64,000 bases of DNA from Plantibacter sp050587525 (GTDB lineage Bacteria > Actinomycetota > Actinomycetes > Actinomycetales > Microbacteriaceae), in assembly GCF_050587525.1 (NCBI RefSeq), contig NZ_JBOBFT010000019.1, forward strand, positions 1-64,000. Direction: 5' to 3'. Below the pieces are notes generated by a model. That model was not told the origin of the DNA. It saw nothing but the letters and a program-made list of their open reading frames with translations, and did not search any database. Both the position numbers and the translations under genes were made by a program. This document shows positions 9,233 to 19,924 of this stretch, in pieces. How positions within the stretch are numbered: the first letter of the stretch is position 1; every line of letters starts with the position of its first letter.

Positions 9233-11419
9233 TCAGGCTCCGAGCGCCTCCCGCAGCAGGTGGATGAGTGCGTTGAGCTGCACCGAGTCGACCGATGCCA
9301 CGTCCTGATCGCTGCCGTCGAGCGCACGGGCCGCGAGGCCCTGCTTGCTGTCGATGAGTTCGGCGACCTTGGCGTCGATCGTGTGCGCAGCGATGATCCG
9401 CCATGCCGTGACCGGCTCTTCCTGACCGATCCGGTGCACGCGGTCGATTGCCTGAGTCTGTTCCGCGGCCGTCCAGGACAGCTCCGCGAGGACCACGTTG
9501 GACGCCGCCTGCAGATTGACGCCGACACCGGCTGCGGTGAGCGAGCACACCGCGACCGAAACCTCAGGATCGGTGTTGAACGCATCGATCGCGGCTTGAC
9601 GGGCCTGAGCGGTCTGGTCTCCGCGCAGTGACACCGTCTTGAGGCCACGACCGGCGAACAGCTGTTCCGCAGCATTCATGACATCGATGTGCTTCGCGAA
9701 GAACACGACCTTGCCCACGGAACGCGCGAGCTGAGCGGTGTAGTCCGACGCGAGGATCGCCTTCGCCTGACCGATCTTGCGGATCATCGTGAAGACGTTC
9801 TCGGTGCCGCCGGCAGCCTTCGACTCGTCGAGTTCCGCCTGTGCGACCATCCGCATGAGTTCGAGGTTGGGATCGTGGAGGCCGTCGACCTTCTCGCCGC
9901 GGGCTTCGATGACCCTGACGTAGCGGTTCCGGAGTCGGAGGCCCAGCTCCTTCTCGGCCTCGCGGATGGAACGGCTCGCTTCGTCGTCGAGTTCGACCGG
10001 GAGGTCCGCGACGAGCTTCGCCGGGAGGTCCTTCGCGACATCGATCTTCTTGCGCCGCACGATGCCCATGTCGATGACGGCGGATCGAGCTGCGGAGTAG
10101 AAGCCGTGATCGGCCGGCGTGAGTCCAGTCTCCTCGAGGCGTTCCATGAGTTCGGCGGTCGGCTTGCCGTCCTTCACCCAGCCGAGGAACTGCCAGATGG
10201 CGTTGAAGTCCTCGACGTCGTTGATGAGGGGTGTACCCGTCAGGGCCAGGAGCAGCGGATCGCCGCCTGGAGTCGCCTTGCGGATGCGGTTCGCGAGCGA
10301 CAGCACGTGCTGCGAACGCTGCGAGTGGAGGTTCTTGATGAAGTGCGCTTCGTCCACGACCATGCCGCGGAAACCGAGTGTTCCGAGCCACGCGAGGTGA
10401 CGGTCCAACACCTCGTAGTTCACGATGATGACGTCGGCGAACGCATCGAGGGTCGCTCCGTCACCATGGATGACGGTCGCACGGCGGTTCGGCGTCCAGC
10501 GTTCGACCTCACGCGCCCAGTTCATCTTCACGACGTTCGGGACGATCACGAGCAGCGGGTACGCATCGGCGACCGATGCGGCGAGCACCGACTGTGCGGT
10601 CTTCCCGAGCCCGGGTTCGTCGGCCAGGAGGAAGCTGCGGTGACCTTCCTTGACGGCCTCGACGAAACGGGCCTGGTGCTTCATGATCTCGAGACCGCGC
10701 GGCGAGAGCCGGTCGATCTTCGGAGCCTCGGGCAGCTCCATCGAAGCGGCTCCCCCACCGGAACCGAGTTCGAACGCCTTGTACAGCGGAGCCATGAGTT
10801 CCCAGCTGTCGAGGCGACGACGTGACGTCGTCTGTGGCTGCGCCTGGCTGAAGTCGGGGGCGAGGAACGGGTTCGCGAGCTGACGGGCCTTCACGGATTG
10901 CGGGATGACCTGCTTCTCGGCGAGCTCCGCCGGAACCACTGGTTCGACGGCGGGCTTCTCGACCGTGATGATCAGTTCATCGGCGCTCAGCTCGGCACCG
11001 GATTCGAGGAGCCAGTCGCGCCGCATGCGCTGGGCAACCGGACTCGTCGCCGCATCCGCTTCGAGGAGCTGGATGAGCGAGGTGTCCCGTGCAGCGGTCT
11101 TCGCGAGGATCGTGGCGACGCCGTCGAGCCGTTTGAGCAGCTCCGCTCGCGTCGAATCGCTCATCGTCGTGTCGGCTTTGACCTTCGCTCGTTCCTCACG
11201 GACGAGGAAGGCGATCACCTGGTACTTGGTGCGGTTGGTGGGGCCGACCTTGCCCTTCTGGGCTTTGGCCTCCACCTCCCGGACCTTCCGTGCGAGGATC
11301 GGGATGATGGGGGCTTCGTCATCGTGACGTGACGACGATCCGCGGGTGGATGATCCACGCGTTGCGGAACCACGGGCGCTTGAGCGGCCCGATGAACGGC
11401 GTTGGCCGGTGTACGGCAT
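9233..11419 (-). CDS. SNF2-family DEAD/DEAH-box helicase
   Basis: A 728-residue ATPase of helicase superfamily 2. A Ser/Arg-rich N-terminal tail (residues 1-35) precedes a domain with motif I DEPGLGKTAQS (near 268), motif II DEAH (near 353) and motif III ALTGTP. The C-terminal helicase domain has QAIDRVHRIGQ (near 660), the SNF2-type motif VI. Such proteins translocate on DNA to remodel protein-DNA complexes or assist repair; the specific role is unknown. The ATG at 11419 is chosen for the upstream GGAGGAGC. A candidate -10 (TAGAAT, minus strand, 11558-11563) would give a leader of about 140 bases. No partner nuclease or methylase gene is adjacent. Confidence 0.88.
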   Translation of the reverse strand: MPYTGQRRSSGRSSARGSATRGSSTRGSSSRHDDEAPIIPILARKVREVEAKAQKGKVGPTNRTKYQVIAFLVREERAKVKADTTMSDSTRAELLKRLDGVATILAKTAARDTSLIQLLEADAATSPVAQRMRRDWLLESGAELSADELIITVEKPAVEPVVPAELAEKQVIPQSVKARQLANPFLAPDFSQAQPQTTSRRRLDSWELMAPLYKAFELGSGGGAASMELPEAPKIDRLSPRGLEIMKHQARFVEAVKEGHRSFLLADEPGLGKTAQSVLAASVADAYPLLVIVPNVVKMNWAREVERWTPNRRATVIHGDGATLDAFADVIIVNYEVLDRHLAWLGTLGFRGMVVDEAHFIKNLHSQRSQHVLSLANRIRKATPGGDPLLLALTGTPLINDVEDFNAIWQFLGWVKDGKPTAELMERLEETGLTPADHGFYSAARSAVIDMGIVRRKKIDVAKDLPAKLVADLPVELDDEASRSIREAEKELGLRLRNRYVRVIEARGEKVDGLHDPNLELMRMVAQAELDESKAAGGTENVFTMIRKIGQAKAILASDYTAQLARSVGKVVFFAKHIDVMNAAEQLFAGRGLKTVSLRGDQTAQARQAAIDAFNTDPEVSVAVCSLTAAGVGVNLQAASNVVLAELSWTAAEQTQAIDRVHRIGQEEPVTAWRIIAAHTIDAKVAELIDSKQGLAARALDGSDQDVASVDSVQLNALIHLLREALGA

Positions 11420-11557
11420 GCTCCTCCTGAGCAGTCGAAAAGCCTCAGCGGCCAGAGGGCCGGAAGACACGGGCGCCAGGTCTCCTGCCGATCAACGCGG
11501 TGCGGAACATGCTGCACTGTTCGCGGATCGGGGCGGGTTCCCAGCGGGCGTGCGTTC

Positions 11558-11563
11558 ATTCTA
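11558..11563 (-). promoter_or_regulatory. candidate -10 for the SNF2 helicase gene
   Basis: TAGAAT on the minus strand, the only good TANNNT match in the 233-base gap upstream of the helicase. Nothing else is recognised in this gap. Confidence 0.35.
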
Positions 11564-11652
11564 CGACATCGATGCTCGGAGCGCGGTGTGGTCTCCGACG
11601 ACGCGTGTCGGAGGACAGATGTTGGGTAAGCGTGATGGCGAGGAGATCTGGA

Positions 11653-12096
11653 TCAGGCGGTGTCGACGAGTCCGAGCCGTTCGAGTTCCGTGTCGTCGAA
11701 CATGCGCGAGCGGATGAGGAAGCGTTGACCGGTCGGTGCTTCCACGCTGAACCCGCTCCCCCGACCAGGGACGACGTCGATCGTGAGGTGCGTGTACTTC
11801 CAGTACTCGAACTGCGACCTCGACATGTAGACCTCGACCGGTTCGATGCCGTCCACCTGCAGTGTGTCGAGGAGGATGTCGGCTGCTCCCGTCCGGAACA
11901 TTCCGACGGGATAGCACATGGGCGAGCTGCCGTCGCAGCACCCGCCCGACTGGTGGAACATGAGCGGCCCGTACCGGGCTGCGAGTTCACGGAGCAGTAC
12001 TGCTGCGGACTCGGTGACGTCGACGCGTTCCTGCGGAGTGTCGTCGGTCTCGGACTGGTCCTGCGAGGTGCTGCCGTGTGCGGTGAGGTCGTTCAT
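11653..12096 (-). CDS. DUF779 protein, partner of acetaldehyde dehydrogenase
   Basis: A 147-residue protein of the DUF779 family. The conserved core begins at LMFHQSGGCCDGSSPMC, with three cysteines that could bind a metal, and continues through FEYWKYTHLTIDVVPG. DUF779 genes are characteristically found beside acetaldehyde dehydrogenase genes, as here (ALDH upstream at 12355-13878). The function is not established; a role in enzyme maturation or detoxification is inference. The ATG at 12096 is preceded by GGAGGG at a rather long distance. The 40-residue polar N-terminus before the domain is longer than usual, so a later start is possible. Confidence 0.85.
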   Translation of the reverse strand: MNDLTAHGSTSQDQSETDDTPQERVDVTESAAVLLRELAARYGPLMFHQSGGCCDGSSPMCYPVGMFRTGAADILLDTLQVDGIEPVEVYMSRSQFEYWKYTHLTIDVVPGRGSGFSVEAPTGQRFLIRSRMFDDTELERLGLVDTA

Positions 12097-12171
12097 GATG
12101 GCCTGCCGTCCCTCCTTCGTTGGAGTGGAACCTGGATGGTGCCGAGTGTACGCCGGTCGGCGAGTGGTCAG

Positions 12172-12341
12172 CCCCTGAGCTGGGCCGCCCCGGTCCCTGA
12201 GCTGGGCCGCCCCGGTCCCTGATGCGCCCTGGTCCCTGAACTGCCCCGGTCCCTGAACCGCCCCGGTCCCTGAGCTTGTCGAAGGGCGCACTTCGACACG
12301 CTCAGTGACCGGGCATGCCGTGACACGCTCAGTGACCGGGC
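12172..12341. repeat. REP-like repeat cluster B after the ALDH gene
   Basis: A run of full and decayed copies of the window-wide repeat: several GGTCCCTGA fragments, one complete GGTCCCTGAGCTTGTCGAAG copy and two inverted copies with a CGACACGCTCAGTGACC variant. It sits directly behind the ALDH stop codon and before the DUF779 gene, so the two genes may not share one uninterrupted transcript. Confidence 0.75.
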
Positions 12342-12354
12342 ACGGCGTTCTCGC

Positions 12355-13878
<1,524 letters not shown>

Positions 13879-13953
13879 GTTGCTCCTTCTCGACGTCGTT
13901 GTCGTGGCCCGTCCGGAGAGGCGGGCACACGTGAACGGTACGTCGGCGGACGT

Positions 13954-13967
13954 TGCAACATGTTGCA
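13954..13967. promoter_or_regulatory. candidate operator of the ALDH gene
   Basis: TGCAACATGTTGCA is a perfect 14-bp palindrome in the 126-base gap between the GAF/HTH regulator gene and the ALDH gene it probably controls. Confidence 0.6.
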
Positions 13968-14004
13968 TCGCGGTGCGCCCTGATGCTGTTGGGATCGCAC
14001 CGCT

Positions 14005-15357
14005 TCAGGAGCGCAAGGAGGCTTCGATCAGTTCGATGCGTTCGACGAGGCCCGCACGCTTGGGCGACCGGGGCGGCAGCAGACGGAGGCAGGCCGTGAA
14101 GACGTGGATGTCGTCAGGCGCAGCAACAGTGGTCGCGTACTGGAAGAGGACGTCGGAGGAAGCATCGGTGAGGATCGCTTCACGGAGACGATGCGCGACC
14201 GTTTCACGAAGTTCGACGACGCCGGGTGCGATCGATTCAGGAAGCACGGGCCCGGGATACGCAGCGAGAGCCGCTCGATGAGCACCTCGATCGAGCAACG
14301 ACAACACTTGGTGGACGTCGAGTTCGAGTGCCGCTGTGACCCGATACGGACGGGACTCCGGGACCAGACCGGGTGCGACACGGCCGAGCGCTTTGCGGAG
14401 TCGAACGAGTTCCGCTCGCAACGTGACCGAGGCTTCGTCCGCCTCGTAGAGGAGATCGGCCAGCCGTTCAGCTGAAAGGCCCTGTCGATGCCAGGCGAGG
14501 AGCGTCAGGATCTCCGCGTGGCGTGGGCTGAGTGCTGTGGGATGGGCTGCGGCGAGCGGTGGAGCCGTCAGGAGACCTGTACTTCGACCGAGGACCTGGA
14601 GCGTGCTGCGAACCGGACGTGGTGGAGTGATCGTGGTCCGGCGCGATGATCGGGCCTGCCTGCTTCGATCGTTCGCAGCGCGGAGCCGTTGAACGAGGAT
14701 CTCCGATTCGACGGCCGCTGCTGTCGCCTCCATCAACGGCAGTGCGTGCGGAGCGACGGCCTGCGCTCCACCCGTGATGTCGATGACACCGATGATGCGG
14801 CCCGATTCGGGATCGTGGACCGGCACTGCCGTACAACTCCACGGATGCACCAGCCGGTTGAAGTGTTCGGCCGCGTGGATCTGGATGCCGTGGTCGAGTT
14901 CCAATGCGGTTCCCGGTGCGCTCGTTCCGACGTCGCGCTCGGACCAGCCTGCGCCTTCGACGAACAGCATGCCCTCCGCACGGCGTCGGAGTTGGCGGTC
15001 ACCATCGACCCAGAGCAGTCGACCCATGGCGTCCCCGACCGCCACGAGGATCCCGGAGTCGTCATCCGCGTCCTTGACGAGCAGGCGTCGGATGACCGGC
15101 AGGACACCGGCGAGTGGATGGCCAAGGCGATGTTCGCGCAGTTCCGTGTCGTCGAACGCGAGCGGAGGCAGGAGGTTGTCGGGGTCGAGGTGGTGTTCGG
15201 CCGATCGTTCCCAGGACTCGCGGACCAGACGTCGGACGGTGGCGTCCGGTGAGGCTTCGAGATCGGGCGATGCTGCAGACGGTGCCACGAGGGACGGTGA
15301 TGAGCGTGTTCGGGCGCTCGCCGATGTCAGGCCAGTGGCGAGCCAAGGACTGGTCAT
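14005..15357 (-). CDS. GAF-domain transcriptional regulator (AcoR-like)
   Basis: A 450-residue regulator. A sensor half (about residues 50-210) resembles the GAF domain region of AcoR-type activators: SWERSAEHHLDPD, then LLWVDGDRQL and GTSAPGTALEL, then IIGVIDITGG. The C-terminal part (about 270-350) looks like a helix-turn-helix segment (LSPRHAEILTLLAW). The AAA+ domain of sigma54 activators is absent, as expected in actinobacteria. It precedes the ALDH gene on the same strand, with a palindrome in the gap. A role in inducing ALDH/DUF779 by alcohol or aldehyde is inference from context. The ATG at 15357 or the GTG at 15366 could be the start. Confidence 0.8.
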   Translation of the reverse strand: MTSPWLATGLTSASARTRSSPSLVAPSAASPDLEASPDATVRRLVRESWERSAEHHLDPDNLLPPLAFDDTELREHRLGHPLAGVLPVIRRLLVKDADDDSGILVAVGDAMGRLLWVDGDRQLRRRAEGMLFVEGAGWSERDVGTSAPGTALELDHGIQIHAAEHFNRLVHPWSCTAVPVHDPESGRIIGVIDITGGAQAVAPHALPLMEATAAAVESEILVQRLRAANDRSRQARSSRRTTITPPRPVRSTLQVLGRSTGLLTAPPLAAAHPTALSPRHAEILTLLAWHRQGLSAERLADLLYEADEASVTLRAELVRLRKALGRVAPGLVPESRPYRVTAALELDVHQVLSLLDRGAHRAALAAYPGPVLPESIAPGVVELRETVAHRLREAILTDASSDVLFQYATTVAAPDDIHVFTACLRLLPPRSPKRAGLVERIELIEASLRS

Positions 15358-15467
15358 CGAGTGCACCGCCCATCATCATCGATCGGTTCGGAGGTGGATT
15401 CAGTCTACGTGCGGGGTTCGGTGAGGTCGCCCTTGCGCAGTGGGGGTCGTGCAGTGGGGGTCAGGCA

Positions 15468-15618
15468 CTTCGACAGGCTCAGTGACCGGGGCGGGGAGCT
15501 GGTCCCTGAGCTTGTGGAGGGGTGGGGTCTGGGTGGTGGGGGTCTAGCACTTCGACAGGCTCAGTGACCGGGGCGGGGCGTCTGTGGGCATGGCCCGGTC
15601 CCTGAGCTTGTCGAAGGG
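15468..15618. repeat. REP-like repeat cluster C after the DUF222 gene
   Basis: Four copies of the window-wide repeat in alternating orientation: CTTCGACAGGCTCAGTGACC near 15468 and 15550, with inverted partners near 15502 and 15598. One inverted copy is damaged (GTGGAGG for GTCGAAGG). Intervening DNA is G-rich with no gene. The cluster lies just beyond the stop of the DUF222/HNH gene. Confidence 0.8.
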
Positions 15619-15655
15619 TTGGGTTCTGGGGTGGGTGGGTGTGGGTTATCCGGTG

Positions 15656-17227
15656 TCATGGGGGTGGAGGTTGCCGCCGCGTCGGGGGGGTGCGTGTCCG
15701 GTCGAGGTGGGCTGGTGGGATGAACCACGGGGACCCGTCACGGATCCGGATGTCCCACCCGTCGGCGTGCACCCGATGGTGGTGGTGTGAGCAGAGCAGG
15801 ATGCCGTTGTTGAGGTTGGTGGTGCCGCCGGTTGACCACCAGGTGATGTGGTGCGCTTGGGTGTAGGCGGGTGGGTGTGGGCATCCGGTCCAGGCGCAGC
15901 CGCCGTCGCGTTCGGCGAGGGCGATCTTCTGACCGGTGCTGAACAGGCGTCTGCTTTGTCCGAGGTCGAGGACCTGGGAGGGTCCGGTGAGGATCGCGGG
16001 GATGAGGTTCGCATCCCCGGCGAGACGCCGAACCGTGTTGGCGGTGATGGGTTCGGTGATGCCGTCGATGTGGGCTGCCCCGATACCGTCGGTGAGGTCG
16101 TGGAGGTCCATGCGGATCACGATGCTGACGGGTGCGAGCTGGGTGGCGGCTTCGGTGCAGCCGGCGACGTGGCGGCAGGTGTCCACGAGGGCATCGAGAC
16201 GGAGCTGCTCGAGAGTGCGGGGCTCGGGCATGTCAGCAGGAATGGTTGGGTCCTGTTCAGTGTCGGAGGATGTGCCAGTGTCGGAGGCCGATGAACCGCT
16301 TGGGCAAGCGCCGCTTCCACTCCCGGCGGGATCTGCGGGGTCGACGAAGTGTGGGGTGCGGAGGGCTGTACTGACGACGGCATCGATCGCGCCACGCACC
16401 CACATCGCCGACGCGGGATCCAGGACCGCGGTGAGTTTCGTCATCCCGCCCGGCAGTTCCAGGATCCGCAACGACCGGCGTGAGTGCAGCATCTGCTCCC
16501 GGGGTTGGGCGCCGTCCTGGTCAAGGATCATCCGCGCACGCACCGCAGCCTTCCTCGCATCCCCAGGAGACACCCCGGAACAGTGCTCGACCAAGACCCG
16601 CTCCACCGCGGCGGTCTTCAAGGTGGTGGCGACGCGGGCACCGAGACGGAGCTCACGGACCATCACCGCCGCGGAGTCCACAGTCAGTGTCACAACCGGG
16701 GCAGCCCCAGTCGCATCCGGCACGACAAAGCTCGGTCGGATGGCTTCCGCGATCGCCGGGAACTCACACTCCTGCACCTCACCCAGGAACGTCCGCTTCG
16801 GCACCACCGCAGACCCCACTTCCACCAGCACGGCAGCACGGGCCGGGACGATCCGCCACCGGTCCGCAAGCAACGCCACCGGAGACGAATACCCGTGTGC
16901 TTTCGCGAGCCCGTCACCGCCACGCTCCTTCCCGGAACGCGCAGCAACCGTGCCCGCCCACGCCGCCTGGGCGGCATCGAGCGCGTGCTGGAGCGCACCG
17001 AGCTCCTCACCGACCCGGAGCAACCCCAGGTCGTCCATGGACTCGAGCTCCACCGCAGCAAGACCACTCGATCCCGCAATCGCCGCACCAGCAGCCGGAG
17101 CCGAACGTCCGAAGGCGGGCCGGGCGCCATCCCACACCGCGTGCAACCGGCCGAGGGACGCATCGACCGCGGCCAACGCGCCGGGCTCGGCCGAGCCGGT
17201 CGCGGTAGGTGGGGCGGTGAGGGTCAT
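15656..17227 (-). CDS. DUF222 / HNH endonuclease domain protein (13E12-like)
   Basis: A 523-residue protein with an N-terminal DUF222 domain (about 30-330) and a C-terminal HNH nuclease motif: CAWTGCPHPPAYTQAHHI, then NLNNGILLCSHHHHRVH. This is the architecture of the 13E12 repeat family of mycobacteria, present in several copies in many actinobacterial genomes. The biological role is not established; nuclease activity is predicted from the intact HNH residues. The ATG at 17227 is chosen because the Ala-rich N-terminus begins there. The gene is flanked on both sides by REP-like clusters (15468-15618 and 17344-17640), which may mark an insertion hotspot. Confidence 0.88.
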   Translation of the reverse strand: MTLTAPPTATGSAEPGALAAVDASLGRLHAVWDGARPAFGRSAPAAGAAIAGSSGLAAVELESMDDLGLLRVGEELGALQHALDAAQAAWAGTVAARSGKERGGDGLAKAHGYSSPVALLADRWRIVPARAAVLVEVGSAVVPKRTFLGEVQECEFPAIAEAIRPSFVVPDATGAAPVVTLTVDSAAVMVRELRLGARVATTLKTAAVERVLVEHCSGVSPGDARKAAVRARMILDQDGAQPREQMLHSRRSLRILELPGGMTKLTAVLDPASAMWVRGAIDAVVSTALRTPHFVDPADPAGSGSGACPSGSSASDTGTSSDTEQDPTIPADMPEPRTLEQLRLDALVDTCRHVAGCTEAATQLAPVSIVIRMDLHDLTDGIGAAHIDGITEPITANTVRRLAGDANLIPAILTGPSQVLDLGQSRRLFSTGQKIALAERDGGCAWTGCPHPPAYTQAHHITWWSTGGTTNLNNGILLCSHHHHRVHADGWDIRIRDGSPWFIPPAHLDRTRTPPTRRQPPPP

Positions 17228-17343
17228 GGAAAGATCATCGCATCGACCACCGACACTGATACACGTGTCGAATATCGCGCTGATCTGGGATGTTTTCCCA
17301 ACGAGTGTCACCGAGATGCGGTGATCTGATCCGTCGAGTGTTG

Positions 17344-17640
17344 CCCTTCGACAGGCTCAGGGAACGGGGTGCGGCATCCGGAAGGCTTGCCCTTCGACAG
17401 GCTCAGGGAACGGAGCGCGGTGCACGGGAGGCTGCCCTTCGACAGGCTCAGGGACCGGGGTGCAGCGCACGGGAGGGCCGCCCTTCGACAGGCTCAGGGA
17501 CCGGGGTGCGGCGTGCGGGAGGGTTGCCCTTCGACATCAGGGACCGGGGTGCGGCATCCGGAAGGCTTGCCCTTCGACAGGCTCAGGGACCGGAGTGCGG
17601 CGTCCGGAAGACTGGCCCTTCGACAGGCTCAGGGAACGGA
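17344..17640. repeat. REP-like repeat cluster D, seven copies in one direction
   Basis: Seven copies of CTTCGACAGGCTCAG plus GGRACCGG, all in the same orientation, about 40-50 bases apart, separated by diverged spacers. The copy at about 17528 lacks three bases (GGC) of the core. The spacers near the first and fifth copies share GCGGCATCCGGAAGGCTTG, showing that repeat and spacer duplicated together. The region between 17228 and 17651 holds no gene. Confidence 0.9.
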
Positions 17641-17651
17641 GTGCCAGAGGA

Positions 17652-18731
17652 TCAGGAGCCGAGCGGGAGGGCCGTGCGCGGAGGAAGATCAGGGAACGCC
17701 GCGTTGTAGCGGAGGCGGGAGGCGGCCGAAGCGAGCGCGTCGAGCGCCATCGCATCGGGGAATGCAATGGGGAAGACCGTCACAGGGCGCAGCCCGACGA
17801 GACGACCCGCACCGTCGAATGACACCCGACCATACGCGAGAGCCGCCGGCGCCATGTCGTCCCGGACGACCACAACGGTCCGCATCGCATCGACAGGTGT
17901 CCCTTCACGAGCGGCAGCAGCAGCAGACGAGGGAAGTGCAGCAGCAGCAGCAGCACCAGCACCAGCAGAACCAGCACCAAGCCCGACCACGGGATCGATG
18001 CGCTCGTCACGAACGAAGACGACCCGAGCGCGTTTCGACATCGCGAGCGCCGAGGTGACGACTCGTTCGACGTGCGCGAGCATCGTCCGACCAGCGATCG
18101 ACCCCACAGTCACGGGAGCGGGCCCGACCCCATCCCCCATCCCGTACCAGGGCGTGAGGTACGTCGGATCCTCCCCGAACACCCGAGCCACATCCCCACT
18201 CACCCAACGATCACGCTTGGCACCCCACGGGGTCGGAACCTCGGACAGCAGATACCCGTAGACGTGGAGCAGTCCCGCGTTCCCGATCGGCCAGGCGATG
18301 CCATCCGATTCCCCGAGTCCGGCGACGGCGTGCAGCGCTTCGAACGTCGCACGGTCCAGGACCGGGACCCCCGCATGCTCGTCGACGACCGTCGACAGAC
18401 CCCATCGCGAGAGTCGACCACCCGCCGCATCGATTCGGATCTGCTCGACCAACCACGGCAACCGGTCAGTGATCACGGCGCGAGCGTCGAGCGGCCCACT
18501 CGCCGACGCGGAGGCCGCGACCGCCGCCGATCCGATGCCGACAGCATCGCCCGTCGAGTTCACCGTCGCAGTCGTCACAGTCGTCGCAGCGGTCACAGTG
18601 GTCGCAGCGGTCCCTGAAGCGTCCACGTCCACCTCGGCCACATGCGCCGCACGCGCAGCGTTCACGTGCAACATCGCGGCGACCTCGAGCAGCTGCGCAT
18701 GTCGATCACCGGAGGTCTCATCGTTCGCCAT
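17652..18731 (-). CDS. unrecognised Ala-rich protein
   Basis: A 359-residue protein that I cannot assign. The body contains a conserved-looking stretch (LPWLVEQIRIDAAGGRLSRW, then ATFEALHAVAG and AGLLHVYGYLLSEVPTPWG). Two low-complexity inserts stand out: a Thr/Ala/Val stretch near residues 40-75, and a long alanine run near 245-270 encoded by a CAG/GCA microsatellite at 17911-17988. No signal peptide or membrane segment is evident, so it is probably cytoplasmic. The ATG at 18731 has TACGAT six bases upstream, a leaderless promoter signature. Repeat cluster D follows its stop. Confidence 0.65.
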   Translation of the reverse strand: MANDETSGDRHAQLLEVAAMLHVNAARAAHVAEVDVDASGTAATTVTAATTVTTATVNSTGDAVGIGSAAVAASASASGPLDARAVITDRLPWLVEQIRIDAAGGRLSRWGLSTVVDEHAGVPVLDRATFEALHAVAGLGESDGIAWPIGNAGLLHVYGYLLSEVPTPWGAKRDRWVSGDVARVFGEDPTYLTPWYGMGDGVGPAPVTVGSIAGRTMLAHVERVVTSALAMSKRARVVFVRDERIDPVVGLGAGSAGAGAAAAAALPSSAAAAAREGTPVDAMRTVVVVRDDMAPAALAYGRVSFDGAGRLVGLRPVTVFPIAFPDAMALDALASAASRLRYNAAFPDLPPRTALPLGS

Positions 18732-18737
18732 CCGCAC

Positions 18738-18743
18738 ATCGTA
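18738..18743 (-). promoter_or_regulatory. candidate -10 of the unrecognised protein gene (leaderless)
   Basis: TACGAT (minus strand) ends six bases before the ATG at 18731. Confidence 0.6.
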
Positions 18744-19020
18744 CGCAGAGGCGGTGAACGGTCGGCGCACCTGGGACGGCCGTGACTCGCGCATCCGCCG
18801 TCTCACCGCGATCGGAATTCACCGCTCGTTCATCTGGAGTGGTCGTTTCGTCCATTTTCGACTCCTACTCTGGACGCATCGTCCACAGAGTGATCCGGAC
18901 GGCACACCCACAACGGCATGACGGCTCCAGAGTCGACGTCGCCGAAACACCCCAGCCCAATCCCGGCCCCTCCCCGGCCCAACCCGGCTCAAGCCCAGCC
19001 CCACGAAAGGACACCACCGA

Positions 19021-19710
19021 GTGAGTACGCGCACGAACACCCTGGTCTTCGACTTCGACGGGACGATCTCCCTCGGTCACGGACCGGTGCTCGCTTACGC
19101 CAACGGCGTCGCCGCATCGCTCCCCGCAGACCGAGCAGACTCCCTCCTCCACGAACTCACCGCCGGCCTCGCGGCGCACCCCTCCGGTCGGGTCCCGGGG
19201 ACGGACGCGATCGACGGCTACGCCCTCGTCCGCGAGCTGGCCCTGTCCAGAGGCGCGGACGAAACCCAGCTGAGCGACGCCTACCTGTCGAGCCGCGAAC
19301 GCCTCGCGACTCCCGACGCGCAGATCAACGCACCGAACGGACTCGTCGCGTTCCTCGCCGAAGCCAGACGCTCCGCACACCTCATCCTCGCGACGAACGC
19401 ACCGGACATCCGAATCCCCGAAGCACTCGACGTCCTCGGCATCAGCGAACTCTTCGACGAGGTGCACACATCGGTCGGCAAGCCCGACGGGCTCCACACC
19501 ATCCTCGATCGCTGGCTGCCGGTCGGCAGAGTGCTCGCGATCGGGGACGTCTGGGCCAACGACCTCGAACCTGCCCAACGGCGCGGAGCGACAACGGCAC
19601 TCGTCGCGTCGGCCGATGATGCTCTCGAGGTCACCCCGGACTTCCGGGCGACGCACCTCGACGAGCTGTACCCCGCGATCCTCGACTGGCTCGGCATCGG
19701 CGTGGACTGA
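19021..19710 (+). CDS. HAD-family hydrolase
   Basis: A 229-residue haloacid-dehalogenase-type phosphatase. Motif I is FDFDGTI (residues 10-16, nucleophile Asp), motif II is the Thr of LILATNA, motif III Lys is in GKPDGLH and motif IV is AIGDVWAND. It heads the plus-strand run that continues with a phosphonate-type ABC importer and an RpiR regulator. The substrate is probably a small organophosphate, perhaps the imported one; this is inference. The GTG at 19021 is preceded by GAAAGGAC. The 289-base gap upstream holds only a possible promoter (TACTCT near 18863) and the short inverted repeat TGGAC/GTCCA just after it. Confidence 0.85.
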   Translation: MSTRTNTLVFDFDGTISLGHGPVLAYANGVAASLPADRADSLLHELTAGLAAHPSGRVPGTDAIDGYALVRELALSRGADETQLSDAYLSSRERLATPDAQINAPNGLVAFLAEARRSAHLILATNAPDIRIPEALDVLGISELFDEVHTSVGKPDGLHTILDRWLPVGRVLAIGDVWANDLEPAQRRGATTALVASADDALEVTPDFRATHLDELYPAILDWLGIGVD

Positions 19711-19736
19711 CGCCGGGGCCACGCGGCAGTCGAGAG

Positions 19737-19844
19737 CTTCGACAGGCTCAGCGACCGGGGCCCGGACAGCAACAGAGCGCTTCGACAGGCTCAGCGACCG
19801 GGGCCCGGACAGCAACAGAGCACTTCGACAGGCTCAGCGACCGG
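19737..19844. repeat. REP-like repeat cluster E, 43-bp tandem period
   Basis: Three copies of CTTCGACAGGCTCAGCGACCGG at 19737, 19780 and 19823. The whole 43-bp unit, spacer included, is duplicated almost exactly. Decayed GCGACCGGAACC fragments follow to about 19880. It separates the HAD hydrolase gene from phnD. Confidence 0.9.
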
Positions 19845-19924
19845 AACCACACAGCGACCGGAACCGGACAGCGACCAATTCCTCACCCTCCACCTCCTCA
19901 CCCCTCTCAACAAAGGCAGAAACC

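Noticed and set aside
17344..17640. CRISPR array from regularly spaced repeats
   Set aside because: Repeats are short, spacers share sequence with each other and vary in length, and the same repeat occurs in many other places in both orientations.
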